34,270 nt of DNA from Verrucomicrobiales bacterium (GCA_016793885.1 JAEUHE010000071.1:1-34270), one strand, 5' to 3'; shown: positions 7,918 through 16,156, counted from the stretch's first letter. The notes: generated by a model not told the origin, from the sequence alone. Made by a program: numbers and translations.

Positions 7918-9174
7918 CTAGTAGGTCGCTCTCACACCGAGGAATACCCGGTTACGAGTGAACGAGCGATCAGCAAACTGTGTATCACCGCCGAGATCAT
8001 CAAAGTTATAGGTCGCGGTTGCAGTGAAATACTGAGAAATCTTGTAATCGACATTAAGCTGAGCGGTGATGAAATTCTCCGTCCCGCCATCGACCGCAGC
8101 TCCCGGAGCGTGATACTTGAACTGGTTGTATCGCAAAAGCCCGCCCGCGTTGATGCGCGGCGTGATCTTGTGGTTGATGGAGAAATAGGGGCTCATCGTT
8201 TGCACGTCAGCTGACGAGACGATATCGGTGGCCGATCGATCCACCGTCAGTCCCAACTGGGCATAGCAATCCTCCTGATAGAGATAAGTGCTGCTCAGGC
8301 TGACATACGGGGAGACGTCGGAGCTCAGGTCGGCGCGTTTGAACTCGGCGATCTGCGCACCACCTTCAAGGCTCGCACGCAGGCGGCTGTTGAAGGAGTA
8401 GTCTCCACCAACGAAGAAGGTGTGACGGTTCTCATTTCGAGTATCACCCTGCTGAATTCCGGGAGTTACCAGATCGATGTCGTCGCTGCCCTGGTAATCC
8501 GTAATGGTCAGGCGATAGCCGGAACGCGCCAGAAGCTTGGGCTGCACCTGCCAGGTGCCTTCCAGGCGGATGGCATGGTCCATACGATCCAGCTGGGCCG
8601 AACGGCTGCCGGCTCCTTCATCTAAATAAGCCAGCCAGGTGTTCTCATATCCAAGCCGTGCGCCGATGACCTCAGTCAGCTGTGCAGTAAAGCCGAGGCT
8701 GGCCACATTGCGATAAGCACTGTTGTCCGAGCGGGCCAAGCGCCGCACAACGCCGATATCACCCACGACCTCAGGTTCCTGAGCATAGACGAACGAGTCG
8801 TTGAACGTCATCTTGTAGCGCTCGTTGAAAGCGTGCTCGGTCTTCAAGTCGAACTCATGCGAATGATCGGCACTCGGATCGCGATCCGCATAGTAGCGCA
8901 TCCCGTAGGTGTAGGTCGCTCCGATGTACGTCTGCTGGAGTGACGTCAGGTTCAGCGAGGCCGAGGGGCGAAAATCGAAACCGAAACTGTCGATCTTCGG
9001 AGCCGTCGAGCTGCCGGTGGCAGTGGTGACGTTGTCGTCATAGAATCCGCGGAGTGAGGCGGAATAGGTCATCAGCTTGGATGACTCCATCTTGTTCAAA
9101 CCCGGTGCGTAAGCGCCCTGCATCCCTGTAGCGCTCAACGCAACCAATCCGGCAGACGTGATGATTTTCTTCAT
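7918..9174 (-). CDS. Outer-membrane beta-barrel protein of the polysaccharide locus
   Basis: A 418-residue protein with a signal peptide (MKKIITSAGLVALSATGMQGAYA) and a body of alternating hydrophobic strands typical of outer-membrane barrels (YIGATYTYGMRYY, LLRYNQFKYH, YFTATATYNFDD). It ends in VFLGVRATY, an aromatic C-terminal residue suited to the BAM complex. Its size and its setting beside Wza- and Wzc-like genes match the BBP2-type barrels found in exopolysaccharide loci of several Gram-negative phyla. The likely role is an outer-membrane pore or anchor for polysaccharide. It is the first gene after a 179 bp gap behind the GT39 gene, so it may have its own promoter. The family name is my recognition, not a search result. 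Confidence 0.8.
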   Translation of the reverse strand: MKKIITSAGLVALSATGMQGAYAPGLNKMESSKLMTYSASLRGFYDDNVTTATGSSTAPKIDSFGFDFRPSASLNLTSLQQTYIGATYTYGMRYYADRDPSADHSHEFDLKTEHAFNERYKMTFNDSFVYAQEPEVVGDIGVVRRLARSDNSAYRNVASLGFTAQLTEVIGARLGYENTWLAYLDEGAGSRSAQLDRMDHAIRLEGTWQVQPKLLARSGYRLTITDYQGSDDIDLVTPGIQQGDTRNENRHTFFVGGDYSFNSRLRASLEGGAQIAEFKRADLSSDVSPYVSLSSTYLYQEDCYAQLGLTVDRSATDIVSSADVQTMSPYFSINHKITPRINAGGLLRYNQFKYHAPGAAVDGGTENFITAQLNVDYKISQYFTATATYNFDDLGGDTQFADRSFTRNRVFLGVRATY

Positions 9175-9237
9175 AGTTTTTCTGTTCCATTTGGACCCCT
9201 ATCGGCAGTCCGTTTTTGCCGAGCAACACGACAACAG

Positions 9238-9253
9238 TCCTGACATATCAGGA
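9238..9253 (-). promoter_or_regulatory. Operator-like dyad upstream of the barrel gene
   Basis: TCCTGA-CATA-TCAGGA has 6 bp arms and lies 64-79 bp before the barrel start codon, inside the 179 bp gap. On the minus strand a perfect TTGACA (9291-9296) lies upstream of it, with GTAGAA or TAGAAG 17-18 bp further on (about 9267-9273) as a weak -10. That would place the dyad just downstream of a sigma-70-type promoter. This is a candidate site only. Confidence 0.25.
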
Positions 9254-9353
9254 ATGATGCCAACGGCTTCTACCGAAGTGTTTCTGCCACTGTCAAATAG
9301 AAAGCCAAAATCGTCATTTGTTCAAAAGTCACGGTGTTCTGGTTCAAAATAGC

Positions 9354-11168
9354 TCACTTGGCCGGGGCAATCTCGGCATAAAACTGCTCCGGCCAGATAT
9401 TCTCATTGACCCAGTTCTGCAGGGGGAAATTTTCCGGAGGTTTACCCTCCTTCAGGACCAACCCTACAAAATTTTCCCAGCTCGTACGGACATCTTTGCC
9501 AGTCAGAGCCACGCTCTTCACGGGCAGAGCTTTCATAGTGCGCGAGGTCAGGTACAAAGCCCGAACGGTCTTGCGATAGTCACTAAACTCGAAGAAATCG
9601 TCCTTCACCTTGTCCCCCGGGTCGTTCTGATAATGAAGCGTCAGCAACGCCGCCGGACACCGAGAATACCAGACAATCGCTTCAGGGACATCCGACATGA
9701 TCAACTCCTTGGCCCACAAGGTGGCAGTCCCCTGCTCATTCAATCGGCCGATCCGTTGAAAAAATGGTGGATAATAAGGAGGATATACGATTTTGGTGGC
9801 GTAGGGACGAGGAGGCACTATGGCCAGCAACATCGGAGCGGCACAGACCAGAACCACGCCCACCAAGGTCAGGTAGTTGAGCAGGGGATGGGACAGGCGC
9901 AGCTGGTCCACCAAGCTCAGCACCAGCCCCACCCCAAAGATAAACGCCAGCGGGGCTGCGATCGCCAGGAGGTTCTCCGAGGTGATACCAGGGTTCTCTT
10001 TGGAAAAAATCGTCTTTCCCCCTGCCTGGGCGATCATCAGGAAAAAGAGGGACAGCACCAAAAACCAACGTAAGCGGTTCAGGGTCGGCCGCCGAAAAGG
10101 AATCAGGAGCCCCACCAAGGAAAGCACCCCCAACCAGTTGCCGCCCAAGCGTGGGAGATCGTCGGAAATGACCTCACGAATGCCATAAAAGAACTTCCGA
10201 CGAACTTCATGATAATCAAAGGTCTGGAAATTCGGATGAAGCGCGCGCTGAACTTCGTCGGCCGGGAAGGATTCCGTTTCCTCATAGATGGCAAATCCTG
10301 CCGTACCGAAAGGGGCGCCACTGACCTGGAGATTGCGAAACATCCAGGGGCTGAACACGACCAAGCACGCCACGAGGGCCAAAAGCCCCGGCAGAACCCG
10401 GAACGGCCGCATCAGGAGCATGAAGAACGCGAGCACCGGAAAGATCAGCCAGAGGAACGAATAGCGGGTGAGCCCACCCAGCCCGAGAAAAATTCCAGCC
10501 AGGACCGCCCACGTGGCGATGCGCCCGGCGGAGGGCGTCGCAGCGCTGGCGGCCTCATCGGCTTTAAACAGGCTGAACACCAGCAGAAGAAACAAAACCA
10601 CCAACAGCAGTGTGGAATGCCCCGTGAACGTAAACTGCCAATAGAGCCAGGTGGTCGCTAAAATTCCCAAGCTCATCCAACCGGCGGTGGAGTCGAACAA
10701 TTGAGAAGCCAATCGGTGCACCAAGAATGCGGCCACCACGAGGAGAAGCTGATTAAAGATCGCGATCCAAAAGTCAGGGCGGTGGTAGTCAAAATTCTGC
10801 CCGGACGGGATCACATAGCGAAACGGCATGATCTTGAGCCACCCGGCCAGGAGCACCGGATAGAGCGGAGGGTTCTGCAAGTCCGGCAGGGCTTCTTTGA
10901 TCACCGCACCCGTCTGCCCTTGCTTTTGTTGGATCAATCGGACTGCCAGCGGCCGAATCATGCCGGTGGTGTACCCGTTTCCTTCCGCGATATTGCGCGC
11001 CAACTGAGCTGCTTCCATCCCTTCCGGGGTGGTCATATTCCGAAACCAAAGCGTATCGAACAGCGTCATCATGGCCGCCATGACCACCACCGCCACGATC
11101 CCACTCAGAATCTTTTTCCCTGCGCCCTCTTCGACGCTATGAATGAATTCCTGAAGTCTAAACGACAT
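9354..11168 (-). CDS. GT39/ArnT-like membrane glycosyltransferase
   Basis: A 604-residue multi-pass protein with about 10-12 hydrophobic helices. The first helix (about 20-45) is followed by a periplasmic loop TTPEGMEAAQLARNIAEGNGY, the loop in which GT-C/GT39 enzymes carry their acidic catalytic residue and the A-x-N/L-a-x-G signature. The last 140 residues are a soluble, probably periplasmic, domain. Enzymes of this class transfer sugars from polyprenyl-phosphate donors to lipids, proteins or glycans on the outer face of the inner membrane. The acceptor is unknown, but the position between the two-component system and the export genes points to the same surface polysaccharide. It starts 3 bp after the response regulator stop, so the genes are co-transcribed. 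Confidence 0.82.
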   Translation of the reverse strand: MSFRLQEFIHSVEEGAGKKILSGIVAVVVMAAMMTLFDTLWFRNMTTPEGMEAAQLARNIAEGNGYTTGMIRPLAVRLIQQKQGQTGAVIKEALPDLQNPPLYPVLLAGWLKIMPFRYVIPSGQNFDYHRPDFWIAIFNQLLLVVAAFLVHRLASQLFDSTAGWMSLGILATTWLYWQFTFTGHSTLLLVVLFLLLVFSLFKADEAASAATPSAGRIATWAVLAGIFLGLGGLTRYSFLWLIFPVLAFFMLLMRPFRVLPGLLALVACLVVFSPWMFRNLQVSGAPFGTAGFAIYEETESFPADEVQRALHPNFQTFDYHEVRRKFFYGIREVISDDLPRLGGNWLGVLSLVGLLIPFRRPTLNRLRWFLVLSLFFLMIAQAGGKTIFSKENPGITSENLLAIAAPLAFIFGVGLVLSLVDQLRLSHPLLNYLTLVGVVLVCAAPMLLAIVPPRPYATKIVYPPYYPPFFQRIGRLNEQGTATLWAKELIMSDVPEAIVWYSRCPAALLTLHYQNDPGDKVKDDFFEFSDYRKTVRALYLTSRTMKALPVKSVALTGKDVRTSWENFVGLVLKEGKPPENFPLQNWVNENIWPEQFYAEIAPAK

Positions 11169-11171
11169 AAA

Positions 11172-12560
11172 TTACAGATCTTCCAACTGATACGTATGGA
11201 GCTTGCGGTGCAGCGTGCGACGGCTCATTCCGAGCTTCACCGCAGCCTGAGTGCGATTGCCACCCGCCTCTTTCAAAGCCCGCACGATCAACTGCTTCTC
11301 CGCATCCTTCAAGGTCAGACTCCCAGGGGTCGAGGCCAACGCCTGAGCGGGGGCGCTCGTGGGTGGTTCCAACAGCCGTATCGACTCGGGAAGCTCCTGA
11401 TACGAAACCCGATCGGTACGGCACAGCAAAACCGCCCGCTCAATCGCGGCCCGTAGCTCTCGCACATTCCCCGGCCAGGAGTATTTTAACAGCGCTTCCA
11501 TGGCGTCCACAGTAAAATCCACTACGGGCTTATCGTTCTCCTGCGCAAATTCTTTAAGAAAAGCGTGCGCCATCGCCGGGATATCTTCCTTCCGATCCCT
11601 CAATGGAGGGAGTTTGATGGGCACAATATTGAGCCGATAGTAGAGATCTTCCCGAAATCCACCGCTGCGGACCAGAGCCGCGAGATCCTTGTTCGTCGCC
11701 GCCAAGATGCGCACATCCGCCGTAATGGTCTTGTTCGAACCCACGCGCTCGAACGTCCGTTCCCCCAGGAAACGAAGCAGCTTCACCTGGATGTTCGCGT
11801 CGATCTCACCAATCTCATCCAAAAAGACCGTTCCGCCCTGGGCTTGTTCAAAACGGCCGATGCGCCGTTCGTGAGCCCCGGTAAACGCCCCTTTTTCGTG
11901 CCCAAACAGCTCGCTCTCCAGCAGTGTCGCCGGCAAGGCCGCACAATGAACGGTGATCAAAGGGTGGTTTTTGCGGGTGCTTAACCGATGAATCGCCTTC
12001 GCAATCAACTCCTTGCCGGTGCCGCTTTCGCCGAGGATAAGCACCGTGGTCTTGCTCGAGGCGATCTGTTGAACGGTTTCGAGCACGAGCTTCATCGGCC
12101 GGGAGTCGCCAATGAGGTTCGTCATCCCGTACCGCGAATCCACGGTCTGGCGGAGTTGGACGTTCTCCACCTCCAGATGCTGTTGCCGAAGCGCGCGCGC
12201 AATGCGCATCTCCAGTTCCTCGATTCGCAGACGACCCTTGGGAATGTAGTCATCCGCACCGCTCTTCATCGCCTGAACAGCCAGATCCTCCGAGCCGTAG
12301 GCGGTCATGAGAATGCAAATGGGCGGCTTGTTCAGCGCCTTGGCTCGGGCAATGAGATGCATGCCATCCTCGTTCGGAAGGCGAAAATCGGTCAGAACCA
12401 CTTGAAAATGATCCTTTTCCAACAGATCCATCGCGGTGGCCGCATCCTCGGCCACATAGACGTCGTATTTGTCCTCCAACGCCGCCCGCAAACCGTCCCG
12501 CGTGGGCTTTTCGTCATCCACGATCAACAACATCGGCTTCGTTTCGGTGGTCAAACTCAT
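11172..12560 (-). CDS. Sigma-54-dependent response regulator (NtrC/AtoC type)
   Basis: A 462-residue three-domain activator. The receiver (9-125) has the acidic pair DD at 15-16, phospho-acceptor Asp58 in LTDFRLP, the switch Thr in MTAYG, and Lys in YIPKGR; this last motif differs from the usual K-P. The AAA+ domain has Walker A GESGTGKE (177-184), GAFTGA (224-229, the loop that contacts sigma-54), Walker B GGTVFLDE (242-249) and the sensor region WPGNVREL. A Fis-type helix-turn-helix ends the protein (GGNRTQAAVKLGMSRRTLHRKL). Its start overlaps the kinase stop by 4 bp. It should activate sigma-54 promoters, perhaps those of this polysaccharide block. I could not find a convincing -24/-12 element upstream of the barrel gene. 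Confidence 0.96.
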   Translation of the reverse strand: MSLTTETKPMLLIVDDEKPTRDGLRAALEDKYDVYVAEDAATAMDLLEKDHFQVVLTDFRLPNEDGMHLIARAKALNKPPICILMTAYGSEDLAVQAMKSGADDYIPKGRLRIEELEMRIARALRQQHLEVENVQLRQTVDSRYGMTNLIGDSRPMKLVLETVQQIASSKTTVLILGESGTGKELIAKAIHRLSTRKNHPLITVHCAALPATLLESELFGHEKGAFTGAHERRIGRFEQAQGGTVFLDEIGEIDANIQVKLLRFLGERTFERVGSNKTITADVRILAATNKDLAALVRSGGFREDLYYRLNIVPIKLPPLRDRKEDIPAMAHAFLKEFAQENDKPVVDFTVDAMEALLKYSWPGNVRELRAAIERAVLLCRTDRVSYQELPESIRLLEPPTSAPAQALASTPGSLTLKDAEKQLIVRALKEAGGNRTQAAVKLGMSRRTLHRKLHTYQLEDL

Positions 12561-13789
12561 TTGGGTGCCTCCAGGAGACGAGGAGGCCGTTCGTGCAGTG
12601 GGAGCCAGATTCGGAAGGAGGTTCCCTTCCCCACATGACTCTCCAGCTCGATGCGTCCATCATGGTCGCTTACGATCCGCTGAACGATCATCAGCCCCAG
12701 CCCGCTGCCCTTTTTCTTGGTAGTGTAAAACGGCTCGAAAATTCGATTTAACTGCTCGGTGGGAATCCCGCCCCCGGTGTCCTCAACCGAAAGCAGAACC
12801 CCTTCCGTCGCGGTCGAAGTGCGCAAGGTGAGCACGCCTCCCTTGGTCATCGCCTGCATCGCGTTCTTGATGAGATTGACCAGCACCTGCTTGATCTGTC
12901 CGGGGTCGATGGGAATGGTTGGAGCCCGGCTCGAGAGCTTTTCCACCAAGCAGATGCCACGATTGGTGATTTCCGGACGGAGCAAGGCCACCGCATCACG
13001 AACCACCTCGTTCAACTGCGTGAGCCGAAGTTGCGGCTTCACCGGTCGAAGGGCTTGCAAAAACTGGGTGACGATATAGTCAAGCCGAGTGATCTCGCCC
13101 TGAGCGACATTGAGGTACTGGCTTAGCCGGTCGATGACCTCCATCTGCGACGATCGCTGGCCCGAAGTTACCGAGGAGCGGGATCCAGCCGCATCTGCCA
13201 TTTCACGAAGCTTGTGCAGCTCACGCTCCATCAATTGAAGGTGAATGCTCAAGGCGTTGAGCGGGTTCCCAATCTCATGGGCCACGCTGGCCGCCAACAA
13301 GGTCAGCGCTTTGACCCGTTCCGACTCAATCGCCTCGAAGGTCTGTTTGCGGGCTTCGGTGACGTCATGCAGAATAAGGACCAGTCCACTGCTACCCGCC
13401 GCCGCGCCATCGAGCGGAGAGACGTAAAGGCTGAGAAACCGGGGCCGCGGAAAGGAAACCTCAAGCTCGTGACGCTGAACCTTGGCCCCGCCCTCCAGAT
13501 CCATCTTGAGCAGATGCTGCCAGTCCAGCTCGGGCAGGAACTGGTTGATGGGTTGTCCCTCCGACTTTTCCCGGTCGAACCCGAGCAGCCGAGTGACTGC
13601 CTCGTTAAAAAACACGATCTTTCCCGTGGTATTCACCACCACGACACCATCCTCGATCGTGTGGAACAAGGTCTGGAGAAAGCTCCGCTCCTGCGCCAGG
13701 CGCCCGACCACCGAACGCAACACTTTGTCATCCAGGCGTCCGAGACGACCCAATACCTTGTCGAAAAAACTGGATTTCGCGGCGGGCAT
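12557..13789 (-). CDS. NtrB-like PAS sensor histidine kinase
   Basis: A 410-residue soluble kinase. The PAS domain (about 40-145) begins LFHTIEDGVVVVNTTGKIVFFNEA. HisKA follows with phospho-acceptor His171 in ASVAHEIGNPLNAL. HATPase_c has the N box LVNLIKNAMQAM, G1 VEDTGGGIP and G2 GSGLGLMIV. There is no membrane segment, so it senses a cytoplasmic signal or a partner protein. The frame is open to 13906, but that stretch overlaps corA and is Arg/Ser/Pro-rich noise; ATG 13789, just before AAKSSFFDKVL and 22 bp after the corA stop, is the sensible start. Its stop overlaps the response regulator start (ATGA), making a coupled pair. Confidence 0.95.
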   Translation of the reverse strand: MPAAKSSFFDKVLGRLGRLDDKVLRSVVGRLAQERSFLQTLFHTIEDGVVVVNTTGKIVFFNEAVTRLLGFDREKSEGQPINQFLPELDWQHLLKMDLEGGAKVQRHELEVSFPRPRFLSLYVSPLDGAAAGSSGLVLILHDVTEARKQTFEAIESERVKALTLLAASVAHEIGNPLNALSIHLQLMERELHKLREMADAAGSRSSVTSGQRSSQMEVIDRLSQYLNVAQGEITRLDYIVTQFLQALRPVKPQLRLTQLNEVVRDAVALLRPEITNRGICLVEKLSSRAPTIPIDPGQIKQVLVNLIKNAMQAMTKGGVLTLRTSTATEGVLLSVEDTGGGIPTEQLNRIFEPFYTTKKKGSGLGLMIVQRIVSDHDGRIELESHVGKGTSFRIWLPLHERPPRLLEAPK

Positions 13790-13811
13790 GACAGCAGTGC
13801 GACCAGGAGGG

Positions 13812-14810
13812 TCAGATCCAACGCTTCTTCTTGAAGTACAGGTAGGTGGCGAGCGTGGAGACCAGCGTGATGGTGATCGCCGTGCTGTAACCGTGCGTCG
13901 ACTCAAGCTCCGGCATCCCCTTGAAATTCATGCCATACCAGGTGCCGACCACCATCAAGGGGGTGGTGATGACCGTGATCAAGGTAAGCAGCTTCACCAC
14001 CTCCCCGGTTTGATTGGAGGAGATGTTGAGATACACCTGGAGAATGCCGGTCAACGAGTCCGTGTAATTCTGGGCCATCTCGCCGATATGAAACAGCGCG
14101 TCGTAAACGTCGCGATAATACGGCACCAAATGGGCTCGGATGATTTTGAATTCCCCTCGGGCAAAACGGGCCAGGACCTCACGCTGAGGACCGATGATCT
14201 GGCGCAGATGTAACACCTCTTTCTTGATCTCAATAATCCGGTTGAGGGTGTGTTGGCTATGCTTTTGCAGGACCTCCTGCTCCAGTTCCGCAATTTCCAA
14301 CGACAACTCCTCCAAGGCCGGCTTGTAGTTTTCCACGATGCCATCCAACAACGTGTGCGCGACCCGATCCGGCGCACGCGCGATGTGAATGTTGCTCTTC
14401 AAACATCGTTCCTCGGTCGTCTGAACGCTCCGCAGCGGAACCGTGTGATAAGTCACTAGGAAATTCTTCCCGAGGAAGAAGTTCAGCTCGCTCGTCGCAA
14501 ACACGCCGTCCTTGCGGCTGTAGTCAACCGCGTGGATGACCATGAACAGATAGGGCGCGAACTTGTCCTCCTCCTTCGGCTGATACTCCTCTACCTTCGG
14601 CGATGGACTCACCGCCACGCAATCCTCCACCGACAGCGGATGGAAATGGAAAACCTCGTCCAAGACCCGCTTGGCTTCCTCAACACTCGGATTCTCCAAG
14701 TCGACCCATAAAAACAAATTCGTGTCGGCCAGCAAGGTCGGCATCAGAAAGGTATCGATATCCTTGAGGTGCAGCTTTCCTTGGGTCGTAAACGCAAAGG
14801 ACCGGGTCAT
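13812..14810 (-). CDS. corA: CorA-family Mg2+/Co2+ transporter
   Basis: A 332-residue CorA protein. It has the large cytoplasmic N-terminal domain, with FHFHPLSVEDCV and the region LLVTYHTV/PLRSVQ typical of the family. A long coiled stalk helix follows (about 190-270). Two C-terminal membrane helices are separated by the selectivity motif YGMNF (the family GMN), and the basic end FKKKRWI anchors TM2. It forms a pentameric channel in the inner membrane for divalent cations. An upstream in-frame ATG at 14852 exists, but GGGAGG lies 7 bp before ATG 14810, which decides the start. It is the first gene of the minus-strand run leading into the two-component pair. A functional tie to polysaccharide export is not evident. 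Confidence 0.95.
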   Translation of the reverse strand: MTRSFAFTTQGKLHLKDIDTFLMPTLLADTNLFLWVDLENPSVEEAKRVLDEVFHFHPLSVEDCVAVSPSPKVEEYQPKEEDKFAPYLFMVIHAVDYSRKDGVFATSELNFFLGKNFLVTYHTVPLRSVQTTEERCLKSNIHIARAPDRVAHTLLDGIVENYKPALEELSLEIAELEQEVLQKHSQHTLNRIIEIKKEVLHLRQIIGPQREVLARFARGEFKIIRAHLVPYYRDVYDALFHIGEMAQNYTDSLTGILQVYLNISSNQTGEVVKLLTLITVITTPLMVVGTWYGMNFKGMPELESTHGYSTAITITLVSTLATYLYFKKKRWI

Positions 14811-14949
14811 CGAGAACCCTCCCAAAGGAGTCTTCCATGACCACGGACCCACACCATCCGCCGACTGTCGTTACTACCGATCATCCTTCTTCCCAATAGC
14901 GTCAGATTGGCGCAAACAATACGGCGAGCCGGAGCGATTGCAAGCGCTA

Positions 14950-14988
14950 GCAGCGAACACCCCGACTCCGAGTCGGGGTGTTCGCTGC
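14950..14988 (+). repeat. GACTCSGAGTC hairpin, copy 3 (18 bp stem)
   Basis: A perfect inverted repeat with arms 14950-14967 and 14971-14988 and the loop CCG. Each arm differs from the inner 18 bases of copy 2 at two positions, and both differences are matched by compensating changes on the other arm. It lies 140 bp upstream of corA in the corA-sodA divergent interval, so it is not a gene-end hairpin here. Confidence 0.85.
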
Positions 14989-15109
14989 GAGGAGGCCCTC
15001 CGTGCGGGGAGACTGGACCTCAAGAACTTCCATATTCTGTTTCTGGAGAGGGAACACCTCCGAACACCGGACGTGAATCGAGGCCATGAACCTGGTGAGC
15101 GGGGACATG

Positions 15110-15138
15110 TTGCCCGCGGACCACGCGGACCACACGGA
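15110..15138 (-). repeat. Intergenic repeat, 'CTCCGTGTG-TCCGTGGG' family, copy c (inverted)
   Basis: Read on the minus strand this resembles the 2595-2641 copy (TCCGTGTG, TCCGCGT, TCCG, GGG and so on), with roughly 25 of 30 positions matching by eye. It faces copy b at 15196-15233 across 57 bp, so the two could pair as a long imperfect stem. Confidence 0.6.
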
Positions 15139-15195
15139 TCTGAGGAGAGACCGCGGAGGCCGAGCCGACTGAAGTTATTCTTCTGCCGGACTACC

Positions 15196-15233
15196 TCCGA
15201 CTCCGTGTGTTCCGTGGGCAACACTCTTCCTTG
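15196..15233 (+). repeat. Intergenic repeat, 'CTCCGTGTG-TCCGTGGG' family, copy b
   Basis: This nearly matches 2595-2641, with a 9-base deletion in the middle. Similarity fades after the shared ACTCTTCCTTG but reappears weakly in a CCCTCC...AGGAGCCG tail (to about 15273), as it does downstream of copy a. It is non-coding. Confidence 0.7.
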
Positions 15234-15357
15234 GAGGTTGTCTCGGCCCTCCTTCCGAGCCCTGTAGGAGCCGAGGTAACGAGGCTCGGTTCATGGAAAG
15301 ACCGTGGCAATTCCCAGACCAAGAGGGCACCTCCGAGGCTCCGGTAGCCGGAGCTTC

Positions 15358-15406
15358 CTTGACCCGCGACCAGCCCGACTCGGAGTCGGGCTGGTCGCGG
15401 GTCAAG
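15358..15406 (+). repeat. GACTCSGAGTC hairpin, copy 4 (23 bp stem)
   Basis: A perfect inverted repeat with arms 15358-15380 and 15384-15406 and the loop CGG. It has the longest stem of the four copies. Of the inner 18 arm bases, 14 match copy 3, and every difference is compensated on the opposite arm. It ends 87 bp before the sodA start codon. Apart from this hairpin, copy 3 and the two 'TCCGTGGG' repeats, the 683 bp from 14811 to 15493 shows no supportable gene. Confidence 0.85.
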
Positions 15407-15452
15407 AGGATCTATCTTGCGTAAACGCTCAAACACGGCAACTTATCGGGCA

Positions 15453-15481
15453 TTGCTTTATTTGGTACCGATTAAACAATA
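15453..15481 (+). promoter_or_regulatory. Possible superoxide dismutase promoter
   Basis: TTGCTT (15453-15458) is followed after 17 bp by ACAATA (15476-15481) in a locally AT-rich stretch just before the gene. The spacing is right for a sigma-70-type promoter, but the -10 match is modest and lies only 12 bp from the ATG. Confidence 0.3.
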
Positions 15482-15493
15482 ACCGAACATCTT

Positions 15494-16123
15494 ATGGCCT
15501 ACGAACTCGCTCCGCTTCCTTACGCCAAGGAAGCCCTGGAACCCACCATCGATGCAGCCACCATGGAAATCCACCATGGCAAGCATCATAACGCCTACGT
15601 CACGAATCTAAACAAAGCCCTGGCGGGCAATGCGGCCTTGGAAGCGAAATCAATCGACGCCCTGATCGCCGACCTCGCTTCGGTTCCCGATGCGATCCGC
15701 GGACCTGTTCGCAACAATGGGGGCGGCCACTGGAATCACACGTTCTTTTGGAACTTGATGGCTCCCCAAGCCGGCGGAGCTCCCACCGGAGCGCTGGCGC
15801 AGGATATTCAGTCCACGTTCGGCAGCTTTGAAGCCTTCAAAGAGAAGTTCGAAGCGGCGGGCCTAGGTCGATTTGGCAGCGGCTGGGTCTGGCTGGTGGT
15901 GAACGCGGGCAAGTTGGAGATCGTATCGACTCCAAACCAAGACAACCCGTTGATGGGTAAGGCAATCGCGGGCTGCGAAGGCAAACCCATCCTGGGCTGC
16001 GATGTCTGGGAACATGCCTACTACCTCAAGTATCAGAACAAGCGTCCGGACTATCTCAAGGCCTGGTGGAATGTCGTGAATTGGACAGCAGTCAGTGCTC
16101 ATTACGCGGCGGCCAAGAAGTAA
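15494..16123 (+). CDS. sodA: Superoxide dismutase, Fe/Mn family (Mn-type)
   Basis: A 209-residue enzyme of full family length that converts superoxide to hydrogen peroxide and oxygen. Metal ligands are His27 (MEIHHGKHH), His82 ([10 protein letters not shown]), Asp170 and His174 ([19 protein letters not shown]). The Gln in TPNQDNPL is at the position that marks Mn-type enzymes, so manganese is the likely metal. No signal peptide is seen, so it acts in the cytoplasm. It is the first plus-strand gene after a repeat-rich interval and is followed by a hairpin that looks like a terminator. No Shine-Dalgarno sequence is visible before the ATG. Confidence 0.97.
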   Translation: MAYELAPLPYAKEALEPTIDAATMEIHHGKHHNAYVTNLNKALAGNAALEAKSIDALIADLASVPDAIRGPVRNNGGGHWNHTFFWNLMAPQAGGAPTGALAQDIQSTFGSFEAFKEKFEAAGLGRFGSGWVWLVVNAGKLEIVSTPNQDNPLMGKAIAGCEGKPILGCDVWEHAYYLKYQNKRPDYLKAWWNVVNWTAVSAHYAAAKK

Positions 16124-16156
16124 GTAAAGACTCCATTCCCACCTCACGCTTCACGT

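Noticed and set aside
9175..9353. Sigma-54 (-24/-12) promoter before the beta-barrel gene
   Set aside because: TGGCA-like boxes occur on the minus strand, but none has GC at the correct 10 bp spacing. The nearest candidate, GGCATCATTCCTGA, ends in GA instead of GC.
12557..13906. A 39-residue longer histidine kinase starting at 13906
   Set aside because: The extra stretch overlaps corA and is Arg/Ser/Pro-rich with no domain. ATG 13789 begins just after corA ends.
4517..14810. Exosortase/PEP-CTERM system
   Set aside because: The regulator and export genes resemble those loci, but no exosortase-like membrane protease or PEP-CTERM protein is visible in the window.
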